Positions 15,610 through 24,661 of a stretch of 64,000 nt of DNA are shown one piece after another. The notes under the pieces were generated by a model. That model was not told the DNA's origin. It saw nothing but the letters and a program-made list of their open reading frames with translations, and did not search any database. The stretch spans positions 1,054,001 through 1,118,000 of the forward strand of contig NZ_JBHUML010000002.1 of the NCBI RefSeq assembly GCF_042684865.1, given 5' to 3'. Every line of letters starts with the position of its first letter. Position 1 is the first letter of the stretch. A program made the translations under genes and the position numbers. Source of the DNA: Salibacterium lacus (GTDB taxonomy: Bacteria; Bacillota; Bacilli; Bacillales; Marinococcaceae).

Positions 15610-16854
15610 CTATTCTTCATATTTCTGAAAGATGAGGGTGGCGTTGTGGCCGCCGAAGCCGAGTGAGTTACTCAGCGCCGCTTTGACTTCCCGTTCCTTC
15701 TTTTCATTCGGAACATAATGAAGGTCACACGCCGGGTCTTCTTCTTTATAATTGATCGTAGGAGGAACGATTCCTTCCTCGATAGCTTTTAACGTGAAGA
15801 TGGCTTCAATTGCCCCGGCAGCGCCAAGCAGGTGTCCTGTCATGGATTTGGTGGAGCTGACATCCATCTGGTACGCATGGTCACCGAATACCGTTTTCAG
15901 AGCGGTTGTTTCATATTCATCGTTGTAGGCGGTACTGGTCCCATGTGCATTGACGTATTCGATATCTTCGGGCTGCAGATCCGCATCATCCAATGCTTTT
16001 TGCATCGAGCGGACAGCGCCTTCTCCTTCGGGAGCGGGAGCTGTCAGATGATAGGCATCCCCGGTGGCCCCGTAGCCCTTGATTTCTGCATAAATGTGCG
16101 CGCCGCGGCTTTTGGCAGACTCCAGGGATTCAAGAATCAACACCCCTGCTCCTTCTCCCATCACAAAGCCGTCGCGGTTTTTATCGAACGGACGCGAAGC
16201 AGAATCCGGATCATCATTGGTTGTGATGGCCTTTGCCGTACTGAAACCGGCAACCGCCATATTCGTAATAGGTGCTTCCGCTCCGCCGGTAATCATCACG
16301 TTTGCGTCTCCCCGCTGGATGACTTTAAAGGCATCGCCAATGGAGTTGGTACCGGACGCACAGGCCGTTACCGTACAGGAATTAATTCCTTTCGCACCGG
16401 TCATAATCGACACGTGTCCGGAAGCCATATCCGGAATCATCATCGGTACAAAAAATGGACTGACCCGTTTGTATCCTTTTTCTTTAAATTTGTTAAACTG
16501 CTCTTCGTACGTTTCCATACCTCCAATGCCGGAGCCGATCCATACTCCAACTTGTTCGGCATTATCGTCGGTTATTGTGTAATCCGCGTCCTTCAGAGCC
16601 ATTTTTGCAGAAGCAACGGCAAACTGGGTGAAGCGGTCCATTTTTCTGGCATCTTTTCCATCAAAGAAATCCGAAGCCTCAAAATCCTGAACTTCTGCTG
16701 CTACTTTCATCGGAAACTCTTCTTTATTAAGCCGCGTAAGTTCCCCGATACCATTCATTCCGTTGGTTATATTTTTCCAGGATGAGGCGGCATCAAGACC
16801 GACTGGATTCACAGTCCCCATTCCGGTAATCACTACACGGTTATTTTCACTCAT
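15610..16854 (-). CDS. fabF: 3-oxoacyl-[ACP] synthase II (FabF)
   Basis: Condensing enzyme that elongates acyl-ACP with malonyl-ACP in type II fatty-acid synthesis; 414 residues, normal length. The nucleophile is Cys165 in TACASGTNSIG, and the two catalytic histidines lie in NAHGTSTAYND and SMTGHLLGAAG. The Gly-rich GFGGHN near the C-terminus is typical. It follows fabH after 50 nt on the same strand, giving the fabH-fabF operon seen in B. subtilis, controlled here by a FapR-like site upstream of fabH. Confidence 0.97.
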   Translation of the reverse strand: MSENNRVVITGMGTVNPVGLDAASSWKNITNGMNGIGELTRLNKEEFPMKVAAEVQDFEASDFFDGKDARKMDRFTQFAVASAKMALKDADYTITDDNAEQVGVWIGSGIGGMETYEEQFNKFKEKGYKRVSPFFVPMMIPDMASGHVSIMTGAKGINSCTVTACASGTNSIGDAFKVIQRGDANVMITGGAEAPITNMAVAGFSTAKAITTNDDPDSASRPFDKNRDGFVMGEGAGVLILESLESAKSRGAHIYAEIKGYGATGDAYHLTAPAPEGEGAVRSMQKALDDADLQPEDIEYVNAHGTSTAYNDEYETTALKTVFGDHAYQMDVSSTKSMTGHLLGAAGAIEAIFTLKAIEEGIVPPTINYKEEDPACDLHYVPNEKKEREVKAALSNSLGFGGHNATLIFQKYEE

Positions 16855-16904
16855 GTCTTTCCTCTCCTTTGTTCTGCGTTGTTTGCTCTGATTTGATTAG
16901 TGGA

Positions 16905-17840
16905 TCAGCGTCCCCAGCGCATCGCTGTAGCTCCCCAGACAAGTCCGGATCCAAAACCTACCATAACAACAAGATCTCCATCCTTTATTTTACCATTTTT
17001 CAATTCCTCCACGAGGGCAATTGGTATGGAAGAAGAAGAAGTATTTCCGTAGTACTGGACGGTCGTTGCCATTTTTTCTTTTGGAAGTTCCAGTCTTTCT
17101 CTAGCCGCCTCCATAATGCGGATATTAGCTTGGTGCGGCACAAGAAAATCTACATCGTCTTTGGTAAGCCCGGCTTTTTCCAATACATTTATAGATGATT
17201 CACCCATCTGCCGGACGGCGAACTTAAACACTTCACGACCATTCATAATAATCTGCGGATCCTGCCGGATATGCATCGCACCACTTCCATCGGACCCTAA
17301 TTCAAACGAGAAAAAGCCTCTGTTCTCCGATGTTGGTCCAACTACAGCAGCTCCGGCTCCATCACCGAAGAGTACAGCTGTATTGCGGTCATTCATGTCA
17401 GTAGCTTTAGATAGTTTTTCCGCTCCGACAATAAGAATGTGCTCATACATGCCTGTTTTGATAAATTGATCCGCTGTCGCCAGACCATAAATAAATCCCG
17501 CACAGGCCGCCCCGATATCCATAGCTGCCGCTTTGTGCGCACCAAGACGCTCCTGCAGCAGGGAAGAAACCGATGGAAAAGGATAATCGGGCGTAACAGT
17601 GGCAACCAGAATAAGATCAAGCTCGGACGCATCCAGCCCTGCTTCCTGTAATGCCTCCATTGATGAATAGTATGCCATATCCGAGGTGTCAACGTCATCC
17701 TCAGCGAACACTCTTCTTTCAATACCCGTTCTCGTCCGGATCCATTCATCACTTGTATCCAGTGTTTTTTCCAGTTCTGTATTTGTCACGACCCGGCCTT
17801 CGGTAAATGATCCCATACCCCAGATTCCTGACTGTTTCAT
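16905..17840 (-). CDS. fabH: 3-oxoacyl-[ACP] synthase III (FabH)
   Basis: Initiates fatty-acid synthesis by condensing a short acyl-CoA with malonyl-ACP; in Bacilli it prefers branched primers, which sets membrane branched-chain content. The catalytic triad is Cys113 (GAACAGF), His236 (VPHQAN) and Asn266 (YYGNTSSSS). GAGGAGG lies 8 nt before the ATG. Its promoter overlaps a FapR-like operator at 17908-17924, so malonyl-CoA levels probably control it. fabF is the next gene of the operon. Confidence 0.97.
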   Translation of the reverse strand: MKQSGIWGMGSFTEGRVVTNTELEKTLDTSDEWIRTRTGIERRVFAEDDVDTSDMAYYSSMEALQEAGLDASELDLILVATVTPDYPFPSVSSLLQERLGAHKAAAMDIGAACAGFIYGLATADQFIKTGMYEHILIVGAEKLSKATDMNDRNTAVLFGDGAGAAVVGPTSENRGFFSFELGSDGSGAMHIRQDPQIIMNGREVFKFAVRQMGESSINVLEKAGLTKDDVDFLVPHQANIRIMEAARERLELPKEKMATTVQYYGNTSSSSIPIALVEELKNGKIKDGDLVVMVGFGSGLVWGATAMRWGR

Positions 17841-17907
17841 TTATCGTTCCTCCTCTTTGTTCAAAGACCACAGGTTGGTAAACCACCTATAGAGTTAACA
17901 CTTCATC

Positions 17908-17952
17908 TTATGACCTGGTTTTAATTTTATATCATCCGATATGGAATGTCCA
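17908..17952 (-). promoter_or_regulatory. fabH promoter with FapR-like operator
   Basis: On the minus strand, TGGACA (17947-17952) and TAAAAT (17924-17929) are 17 nt apart. Immediately after the -10 box is TTATGACCTGGTTTTAA (17908-17924, written on the plus strand), close to the FapR consensus TTAGTACCTRGTNNTAA. The position over the transcription start fits repression by FapR relieved by malonyl-CoA. Confidence 0.72.
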
Positions 17953-18029
17953 CTACACTACTTCAGAAATGATAGGGGGTTTCTTCAGGTAAATGTAACA
18001 TAATACGGACATATTTAAAGCATAAGATA

Positions 18030-18052
18030 GGCCTGCCGAAAACAGGCAGGCC
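18030..18052 (-). terminator. Hairpin after med
   Basis: Perfect arms GGCCTGCC and GGCAGGCC with a 7-nt loop, 62 nt after the med stop. The T-run that follows on the minus strand is weak (TATCTTATGC), so termination strength is uncertain. No comZ gene is seen between med and fabH, where B. subtilis has one. Confidence 0.55.
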
Positions 18053-18113
18053 GTGATCATTGATATATAACTGCATGTTTTTGATACCTTTTCCCGTACC
18101 GCTTGTCTCCCGT

Positions 18114-19124
18114 TTATCCGCCGGCACCAGGCAGTTCTCCCGTTTTCTTGTAATGGTCCATTTCTTTGTTGAGCTGTTGGCGGAGAGCTTCGGGAACTTC
18201 CGGACTGAAAGGGCCGAGAGATACGGCACCTTCTTCAAAACCATACGTTTCCACCCCGTTTTTGAGCTCCCCTTGTTGATGCTTTTCAGCTACCATCCGA
18301 TACACGTTTTCCACATGCTGTATCGTACTTGTCAGTACAGCCGCTTCTCCAAGGTCCGATTGATCCCCTATATAACCGATTGCTTTTTGCCCCTGTTCTT
18401 TCGCCTTGTTTATCACATCAACGTGAAATCCATTTCCGGCAGGATATACAATATCAGCATGTTCTGCCGTAACCTTCTGCAGTTTCTGCAGGGCTTTTTC
18501 TTTATCATTCCAACTTCCCGTTGTCGTTGATATCACTTCAACCGACGAGTCACTGCTTTTTGCCCCCTCCTGAAATCCGTTGACTTCCGGCTGCCATGAC
18601 CGGGCTGCAATAACAGCAATCGTACCAGTGTCGGTCATTTCTCCGGCCAGTCTGCCGGCAAAATACCCCATGGCATATCCTTTAAGCTGGACCGATGTAA
18701 TGTTTTGCGCGCCTGTATCGCCATTGATACTGACAAAACGAATGTCTGGATACGATTCCTTGATTTTCATAAACCTGTCTCCGAATTTTTTTCCGTGGCC
18801 GAAAACAAGATCGACTCCTTCTTCCTGGAGTTGTTTCACTTCTTCTTTCAGCTTTGACACGTTTGAAATATTCTCATGGTAGCTTACTTCCATTTTAAGA
18901 TCCGACTGAATCTGAAGCAGCCCCTGATAGCCTTTGCGGTTCCAGCTCTGCTCATCAATGGTATGTTCAAGCAGCAGGGCAACCCGATTTTCTTCAGATT
19001 CGCTTGATACAGGATTTTCACATCCAATAAGCAGGGCCGACCCTATCAGGGTAGAGCAAAACACCCATATTTTCCACGCGGTTCCTGCTCCATGCATACA
19101 CCGCCACTCCCTTTCCTGTTTCAT
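18114..19124 (-). CDS. med: Med-like BMP-family lipoprotein
   Basis: A 336-residue protein of the basic membrane protein (PnrA/BMP) family. Hydrophobic residues 19-34 end in the lipobox LLIGC at Cys35, so it is probably lipid-anchored outside the membrane. The two-lobed binding protein core shows VDLVFGHGKKF, YFAGRLAGEMT and VYPAGNGFH. In B. subtilis the homologue at this position, Med, was found as a positive regulator of comK, while other BMP proteins bind nucleosides; either is possible. AGAGGTG precedes the ATG at 19124. It sits between fabH and the arg operon, as in B. subtilis. Confidence 0.8.
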   Translation of the reverse strand: MKQEREWRCMHGAGTAWKIWVFCSTLIGSALLIGCENPVSSESEENRVALLLEHTIDEQSWNRKGYQGLLQIQSDLKMEVSYHENISNVSKLKEEVKQLQEEGVDLVFGHGKKFGDRFMKIKESYPDIRFVSINGDTGAQNITSVQLKGYAMGYFAGRLAGEMTDTGTIAVIAARSWQPEVNGFQEGAKSSDSSVEVISTTTGSWNDKEKALQKLQKVTAEHADIVYPAGNGFHVDVINKAKEQGQKAIGYIGDQSDLGEAAVLTSTIQHVENVYRMVAEKHQQGELKNGVETYGFEEGAVSLGPFSPEVPEALRQQLNKEMDHYKKTGELPGAGG

Positions 19125-19166
19125 ACAGACACCTCTGCTTAGACCATTATGCATGTCCAGCCGTGC

Positions 19167-19328
19167 CTATGACCATCTTTTCCGGTACCACCATTCTGAA
19201 AGGACCGCTGTGACGAGCGCTCCGATAACAGCCATTCCTTCTCCCGTATGTACTGCATAACGGAGGATACTGAACGTAAGTAAAAGAACCACACAAAAAA
19301 TAAAGGCCCCTGTATACAATGATTTCAT
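19167..19328 (-). CDS. Small two-helix membrane protein of 53 residues
   Basis: The peptide starts MKSLYTGAFIFCVV and has two hydrophobic stretches (residues 6-22 and 31-44) and a basic, Trp-rich end WWYRKRWS. GCAGGTGGAAAG precedes the ATG. It lies between argF and med, where B. subtilis has the small genes yjzC and yjzD, and YjzD is also a small membrane protein, but the sequence similarity is not strong enough to assign the name. Confidence 0.6.
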   Translation of the reverse strand: MKSLYTGAFIFCVVLLLTFSILRYAVHTGEGMAVIGALVTAVLSEWWYRKRWS

Positions 19329-19425
19329 CTTTCCACCTGCTTTCACCGCCCCATATCGCCCACCTCCATTTCAAAAAGCTGCCTTAACAGCAGAGTTGCT
19401 GTCAAAGCAGCTTTCGTGTTCCTGA

Positions 19426-20382
19426 TTACATAATGGAAGCAAGCAATGCCTTCTGAGCATGAAGACGATTTTCTGCTTCATCATACACAACCGAATGGAT
19501 GCCGTCAATGATCCCGGCCGACACTTCCTCCCCGCGGTGTGCCGGCAGGCAGTGCATGAAAATGAAGGAAGAATCAGCGTCTGCACACAACGTTTCGTTG
19601 ATCTGAAACCCGGAAAAATCTTTTTCCCGCGCTCCCTGCTCCTCTTCAAATCCCATGCTGGCCCAAACATCTGTATAGATGACATCCGCACCCTGCACCG
19701 CCTCCTGCGGGGAATGGGTGAGCGTCAGGGATGCCTGGTGATGCTCCGCTGTCTTTTCGATTTCTTTCCATATCTCTTCATCCGGTTCATACCCTTTTGG
19801 TACAGCAAGGGACGCTTCCATCCCTGCTTTTAAGCAGGCAATCAAAAAAGAATGGGCGACATTGTTGCCATCACCGACAAAAGCGGCTTTCAATCCTTTG
19901 AGTTTTCCTTTATGCTCCTTGATTGTAAGTAAATCAGCCAGAGCCTGGCAGGGGTGATACGAGTCCGTCAGTGCATTGATAACCGGGACATCTGCGTGCG
20001 CAGCCAGTTCCTCCACTGTTTCATGGGAGTTTGTCCGGATCATAATGCCGTCCACATAGCGGGAAAGCACGTTGGCAGTATCTTTCACCGGCTCACCGCG
20101 GCCAATCTGCATGTCCCTTGGACTTAAAAACAGAGCATGTCCTCCAAGCTGAGTCATCCCTGTTTCAAAAGAGACTCTTGTTCTCGTCGAAGCATTTTCA
20201 AAAATCATCCCGAGCGATTTCCCTTCGAGCAGAGGATACACAGGTCTTGATTTTTTGTCTTCCTTTAATGATTCCGCCAAATGAATCAGATCGTGCATTT
20301 CCTCCGCCGTGAAGTCCAGCAGCGTCAGAACGTCTCTGTTTTTAAGGTTATTTAATGGTTGTACCCGTTCTGCATTATTCAT
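19426..20382 (-). CDS. argF: Ornithine carbamoyltransferase
   Basis: Makes citrulline from ornithine and carbamoyl phosphate; 318 residues. The carbamoyl-phosphate loop STRTR, the HPCQALAD motif and the ornithine-binding HCLPAHRGEE are all present. It is the last gene of the argCJBD-carAB-argF operon, starting 3 nt after the carB stop with AAGGAG inside the carB end. Carbamoyl phosphate from CarAB is the direct substrate, which explains the clustering. Confidence 0.97.
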   Translation of the reverse strand: MNNAERVQPLNNLKNRDVLTLLDFTAEEMHDLIHLAESLKEDKKSRPVYPLLEGKSLGMIFENASTRTRVSFETGMTQLGGHALFLSPRDMQIGRGEPVKDTANVLSRYVDGIMIRTNSHETVEELAAHADVPVINALTDSYHPCQALADLLTIKEHKGKLKGLKAAFVGDGNNVAHSFLIACLKAGMEASLAVPKGYEPDEEIWKEIEKTAEHHQASLTLTHSPQEAVQGADVIYTDVWASMGFEEEQGAREKDFSGFQINETLCADADSSFIFMHCLPAHRGEEVSAGIIDGIHSVVYDEAENRLHAQKALLASIM

Positions 20383-20385
20383 CTT

Positions 20386-23300
20386 TCAAACTCCTTCATC
20401 AGCCGTTGTATTTGTCTCCAGCCATTCTTCTATGGAACGGGGTTCTCCTGCTGTGCCGGTCATCGCCTGCACCATGACCGCCAGTGTATCCGAATTGGTG
20501 ACAATCGTTTTCCGTTGCTTCAGGGCTTCCTGGCGCATCTCTTTTCCTGTTGAATAACCGGTTTTTGGAATGCTGAACAGGGCCACCGCATCTGGATGGT
20601 GAAGCCACTCCTCAAATGTCATATCGTGACGGGTCACGATGATATATCCTTTGTCCTCCAGCGTTTTCAGAGACGGAGCAGCGGCGGTGCTTACTGTTTC
20701 ATCGATGTCGCAGAAAATCAGTCCCTTCTTCTTAAAAAGAACCGGCACCTGCGCTTCCGACCAGGCAAACGCCTTATTAAATGCTTCATCCTTATCCCGT
20801 GCGATACTGATCAGTTCCCCGGTGGATTTCATTTCCGCTTCCAGAAGCGGGTCAATACCAGGAAGCCTGTCGTTGGAAAAGACCGGTGCTTTCACGGTGT
20901 AATACGACGTCTCTGTATGCAGGCCGGTCCGTCCGTTACTCCATTCTTTCAGCGGCGTTCCAAGGAACATTTCCACTGCACCTTCCACCATGTGAATGCC
21001 CGTCACTTTTGAAAAAATCGGAACGGTACGGGATGCGCGCGGATTAATCTCTATAACATAGAGGGTTTCTCCATCATAGACAAACTGAATGTTAAAGATT
21101 CCCTTAAAATCCATACCTTCAGCAATTCTTTCGGTATACTCTACGAGTTTTTGTTTCACGTCCAGTGATATGGAAAAAGGCGGCGTGACAGCCATCGAGT
21201 CACCGGAGTGTACCCCCGCCCGTTCCACATGCTCAAAAATCCCCGGCATGAAAATGTCTGTTCCATCAGTGAGCACATCCACCTCGAGCTCTGTGCCCGG
21301 CAGGTAGGCGTCAATAAGTACAGGATACTCCACTTCTTTTCCACTGTCATTAAGGTATTCAAGCAGCTCTGCTTCCGTTGTACGAACCGCCATGCCCTGT
21401 CCTCCAATGACGTAAGACGGGCGGACCAGGACCGGATATCCAATATGGGAAGCTTTTTCCATGACATCTTCCTGATTATAGGCCGTTTTTCCCGGAATGT
21501 GAGGTACCCCCACCTCATTCATAAACTCGTAAAAACGACCGCGGTCTTCAAGTTGGTCGATGGTATCCGAAGATGTTCCGAGCACCTTCCATCCTGCCTT
21601 TTCCAGCTCTTCGGTGAGCGAAATACCAGTCTGTCCGCCGAGCTGAACAATAATTCCTTCCACCTGTTCCGTTTCAGCGACATGCATCACGTCTTCCGGG
21701 GTGAGTGGTTCAAAATACAAATGATCAGCCATCTCAAAGTCTGTACTTACGGTTTCAGGATTGTTATTGACAATGACCGCTTCGAAGCCTGCTTTTTGGA
21801 CTTCCATTGCGCCGTGTACCGAGCAGTAATCAAATTCAATTCCCTGGCCGATCCGGATAGGGCCGGATCCGGCAATGAGCAGTTTCGGTTTGCCGGTCTC
21901 TTTTTTGTCGTCGCCTTCTGCATACCAGCTGGAGTAGTAGTAAGGAGTTTCCGCCGTGAATTCGGCTGCGCACGTATCCACCATATGGTAAGACGGCATA
22001 AGATTCCACTGCTTTCGTTTTTGGTAAACCGCAGCCGGCTCTACGTTCCACTGAAGAGCCATCCATCCATCGGTGAAACCTGCCTTTTTCCAGCTGTACA
22101 ACTGTTCTTTTGTTACATTCTCCCAGGCTTTGCTGCGGATGTCATTTTCCAGTGACACGAGCTTCTCAAACGAACGCAGGAAGAACAGATCGATGCCGGT
22201 GAGACGGTGAAGTTCAAGAGTTGTTTCCCCTCTGCGGAGGAGCTCCAGCAGGATAAAAAAGCGTTGATCATCCTGACGGTTCAATTCCGCGTAGAGGGTA
22301 TCTTTTTCTTTTCCGCTCAAGCCCGGAACTTCAAGTCCCGTCGTTTTAATCTCCAGCGAACGAACCGCTTTCTGCAGTGCAGCCTCCAGGTTTCGTTCTA
22401 CCGCCATGACTTCGCCGGTGGCTTTCATCTGTGTACCGAGTTGTTTATCGGCATGAACGAATTTATCAAACGGCCACCGTGGAAACTTGACGACCACATA
22501 ATCCAGTGCAGGTTCAAAACTGGCATACGTATGGCCGGTTACTGGATTCAGCAGTTCGTGCAGATGGTAGCCGACGCTGATCTTCGCTGCCATACGCGCA
22601 ATGGGGTACCCGGTAGCTTTGGAAGCAAGAGCCGAAGAGCGGCTGACCCGCGGGTTCACTTCGATCAGGTAATAGGATTTGCTGTGTGGATCCAGAGCAA
22701 ACTGAATATTACATCCGCCTACAATACCAAGGGCACGGATCACTTTCAGTGAAGAAGCCCGCAGCATCTGATACTCTACGTCCGTCAATGTCTGGGACGG
22801 AGCCGTTACGATGGAATCTCCTGTATGAACACCGACCGGATCAACATTTTCCATATTGCATACCGTGATGCAGGTGTCATTGGCATCGCGCATAACTTCA
22901 TACTCCACTTCCTTGAACCCGGCGATGCTTTTTTCAACAAGACATTGATGAATCGGGCTGGCTTCAAGACCTCCTCCGATAATATAGCGGAGTTCCGCTT
23001 CATCATGGGCAATGCCGCCCCCGCCCCCTCCAAGTGTATAGGCAGGACGCACAATAATCGGATAACCTGCAGTGGCGGCAAACTGAAGTGCTTCTTCCTT
23101 TTTCTCCACAATATCACTTTCCGGAACAGGTTCACCCAGTTCATGCATAAGCCCGCGGAATGCTTCCCGGTCTTCCCCCTGTTTAATGGAGCTCACCGGG
23201 GTTCCAAGCAGTCTCACATTGTATTTTTCGAATATATCTTCATCTTCCAGGGAAAAGGCAAGGTTCAAGCCGGTCTGGCCGCCAAGCGTAGCAAGCAGAC

Positions 23301-23553
23301 CATCAGGCTGTTCTTTCTGAATAATTTTTTCCACGGATTCAACGGTCAACGGTTCAAAATAAACTTTATCTGCACACGCTTCATCGGTCATTACCGTTGC
23401 TGGATTGTTATTTACCAGAATAACTTCGATTCCTTCTTCACGCAGCGCCAGGCAGGCCTGTGTGCCGGAATAATCAAATTCAGCTGCCTGACCGATAACA
23501 ATCGGCCCGGATCCGATGACAAGTACTTTCTCTATCGTTGTATCTTTAGGCAT
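20386..23553 (-). CDS. carB: Carbamoyl-phosphate synthase large subunit, arginine operon
   Basis: Large 1055-residue subunit that makes carbamoyl phosphate from bicarbonate, ammonia (tunnelled from CarA) and two ATP. Two homologous halves are visible, each opening with a GSGPI(V/R)IGQ motif (near residues 13 and 560) followed by an ATP-grasp domain, and a C-terminal MGS-like allosteric domain (about 935-1055). It overlaps carA by 8 nt. Its place in the arginine operon suggests this is the arginine-specific enzyme, with a separate pyrimidine enzyme elsewhere, as in B. subtilis. Confidence 0.97.
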   Translation of the reverse strand: MPKDTTIEKVLVIGSGPIVIGQAAEFDYSGTQACLALREEGIEVILVNNNPATVMTDEACADKVYFEPLTVESVEKIIQKEQPDGLLATLGGQTGLNLAFSLEDEDIFEKYNVRLLGTPVSSIKQGEDREAFRGLMHELGEPVPESDIVEKKEEALQFAATAGYPIIVRPAYTLGGGGGGIAHDEAELRYIIGGGLEASPIHQCLVEKSIAGFKEVEYEVMRDANDTCITVCNMENVDPVGVHTGDSIVTAPSQTLTDVEYQMLRASSLKVIRALGIVGGCNIQFALDPHSKSYYLIEVNPRVSRSSALASKATGYPIARMAAKISVGYHLHELLNPVTGHTYASFEPALDYVVVKFPRWPFDKFVHADKQLGTQMKATGEVMAVERNLEAALQKAVRSLEIKTTGLEVPGLSGKEKDTLYAELNRQDDQRFFILLELLRRGETTLELHRLTGIDLFFLRSFEKLVSLENDIRSKAWENVTKEQLYSWKKAGFTDGWMALQWNVEPAAVYQKRKQWNLMPSYHMVDTCAAEFTAETPYYYSSWYAEGDDKKETGKPKLLIAGSGPIRIGQGIEFDYCSVHGAMEVQKAGFEAVIVNNNPETVSTDFEMADHLYFEPLTPEDVMHVAETEQVEGIIVQLGGQTGISLTEELEKAGWKVLGTSSDTIDQLEDRGRFYEFMNEVGVPHIPGKTAYNQEDVMEKASHIGYPVLVRPSYVIGGQGMAVRTTEAELLEYLNDSGKEVEYPVLIDAYLPGTELEVDVLTDGTDIFMPGIFEHVERAGVHSGDSMAVTPPFSISLDVKQKLVEYTERIAEGMDFKGIFNIQFVYDGETLYVIEINPRASRTVPIFSKVTGIHMVEGAVEMFLGTPLKEWSNGRTGLHTETSYYTVKAPVFSNDRLPGIDPLLEAEMKSTGELISIARDKDEAFNKAFAWSEAQVPVLFKKKGLIFCDIDETVSTAAAPSLKTLEDKGYIIVTRHDMTFEEWLHHPDAVALFSIPKTGYSTGKEMRQEALKQRKTIVTNSDTLAVMVQAMTGTAGEPRSIEEWLETNTTADEGV

Positions 23554-24628
23554 ACGTTTTTTCTCTCCCTTTGTTCTTTAGATGTTCAAGGAACTGGTCC
23601 AGTATTTCTTCGCTGTCGGCGGGACCCGGATGAGCCTCAGGATGGAACTGAACCGTCGTAATGTCATGTGATGTGTGAGACAGTCCTTCAATGGACTGAT
23701 CATTAATGTTTTTGAAACGGACGGTGAACTCACCGGCAGGAAGAGAATCTTCCTTCACAACATAACTGTGGTTCTGTGATGTCATAAACACTCTGCCCGT
23801 TGCGGTATCCTGTACCGGCTGGTTCGCCCCGCGGTGCCCGAAACGGAGCTTTTCGGTATCTGCTCCATAAGCAAGGGCAAGCAGCTGGTGCCCCATACAT
23901 ATACCAAGACTTGGGTACAGCCGGGATAGTTCGCGGTAATGACCCAGAAGATGATGCAGCTGCTTTGGATTCCCCGGGCCGTTGGAAAACAACAGGCCGT
24001 CCGGATGAAGTGACGCGATTTCTCTTTTGTCTGTGTCATAAGGTATAACAGTCACTTTGCATCCTTTTTCTTTTAAGCGGTGCGCCATGGAATGTTTATA
24101 TCCAAAATCCAGCAGTACAATGTGCTCTTCTCCGTCTCCGATCGTTTCAGGAGTCTGAATGGTTACGTCATCAATCAGCATTTTACTGCCTATTGGTTCG
24201 TAGCTGCCGGGATCTGCTTCAGCAGGAGATGTCGTAATAACAGCTCCCATATCCCCTTTCTCCCGGATGTTTTTCACGAGCGTCCTGGTGTCAACCCCGG
24301 TAACCAGTGGAATGCCGGCATGTTCTGCGGCTTCTTTTATTGTCTGGTCTGCTTCGTAATGAAAAGCATCCGGGGAGGCTTCGCTGATAACCAGACCGGC
24401 CGGCTGCGGATGATGACTTTCATAGTCTGATGGATTCCATCCATAATTTCCGATGAGGGGATAAGTAAAAACGACAATCTGACCATAAAAAGACGGGTCC
24501 GTCATCACTTCCTGATAACCGGTCATTCCGGTAAAAAAAACAATTTCTCCGTAAATGTCCTGCTGTTCTCCTGTTTCAATCGTACCTTCAAATAGTTCCT
24601 CATTTTCGAGCTTTATATATCCCTTCAT
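23546..24628 (-). CDS. carA: Carbamoyl-phosphate synthase small subunit (glutaminase), arginine operon
   Basis: Glutamine amidotransferase subunit of 360 residues that releases ammonia for CarB. The N-terminal CPSase domain (residues 1-150) is followed by a class I glutaminase with nucleophile Cys244 in LGICMGHQLL and His329/Glu331 in QFHPEAHPGP. carB begins inside its last codons. argD ends 33 nt upstream of its start, so the gene belongs to the arg transcript. Confidence 0.97.
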   Translation of the reverse strand: MKGYIKLENEELFEGTIETGEQQDIYGEIVFFTGMTGYQEVMTDPSFYGQIVVFTYPLIGNYGWNPSDYESHHPQPAGLVISEASPDAFHYEADQTIKEAAEHAGIPLVTGVDTRTLVKNIREKGDMGAVITTSPAEADPGSYEPIGSKMLIDDVTIQTPETIGDGEEHIVLLDFGYKHSMAHRLKEKGCKVTVIPYDTDKREIASLHPDGLLFSNGPGNPKQLHHLLGHYRELSRLYPSLGICMGHQLLALAYGADTEKLRFGHRGANQPVQDTATGRVFMTSQNHSYVVKEDSLPAGEFTVRFKNINDQSIEGLSHTSHDITTVQFHPEAHPGPADSEEILDQFLEHLKNKGREKTYA

Positions 24629-24661
24629 TGATACAAATCCTCCTCGAATCCTGCTTATAAT

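Noticed and set aside
15832..16785. Long open frame (317 codons) antisense to fabF
   Set aside because: Shadow of the fabF coding sequence; no ribosome site and no recognisable family.
20596..23661. Several long open frames antisense to carB
   Set aside because: Shadows of the carB reading frame, Phe/His/Arg-rich translations typical of antisense frames.
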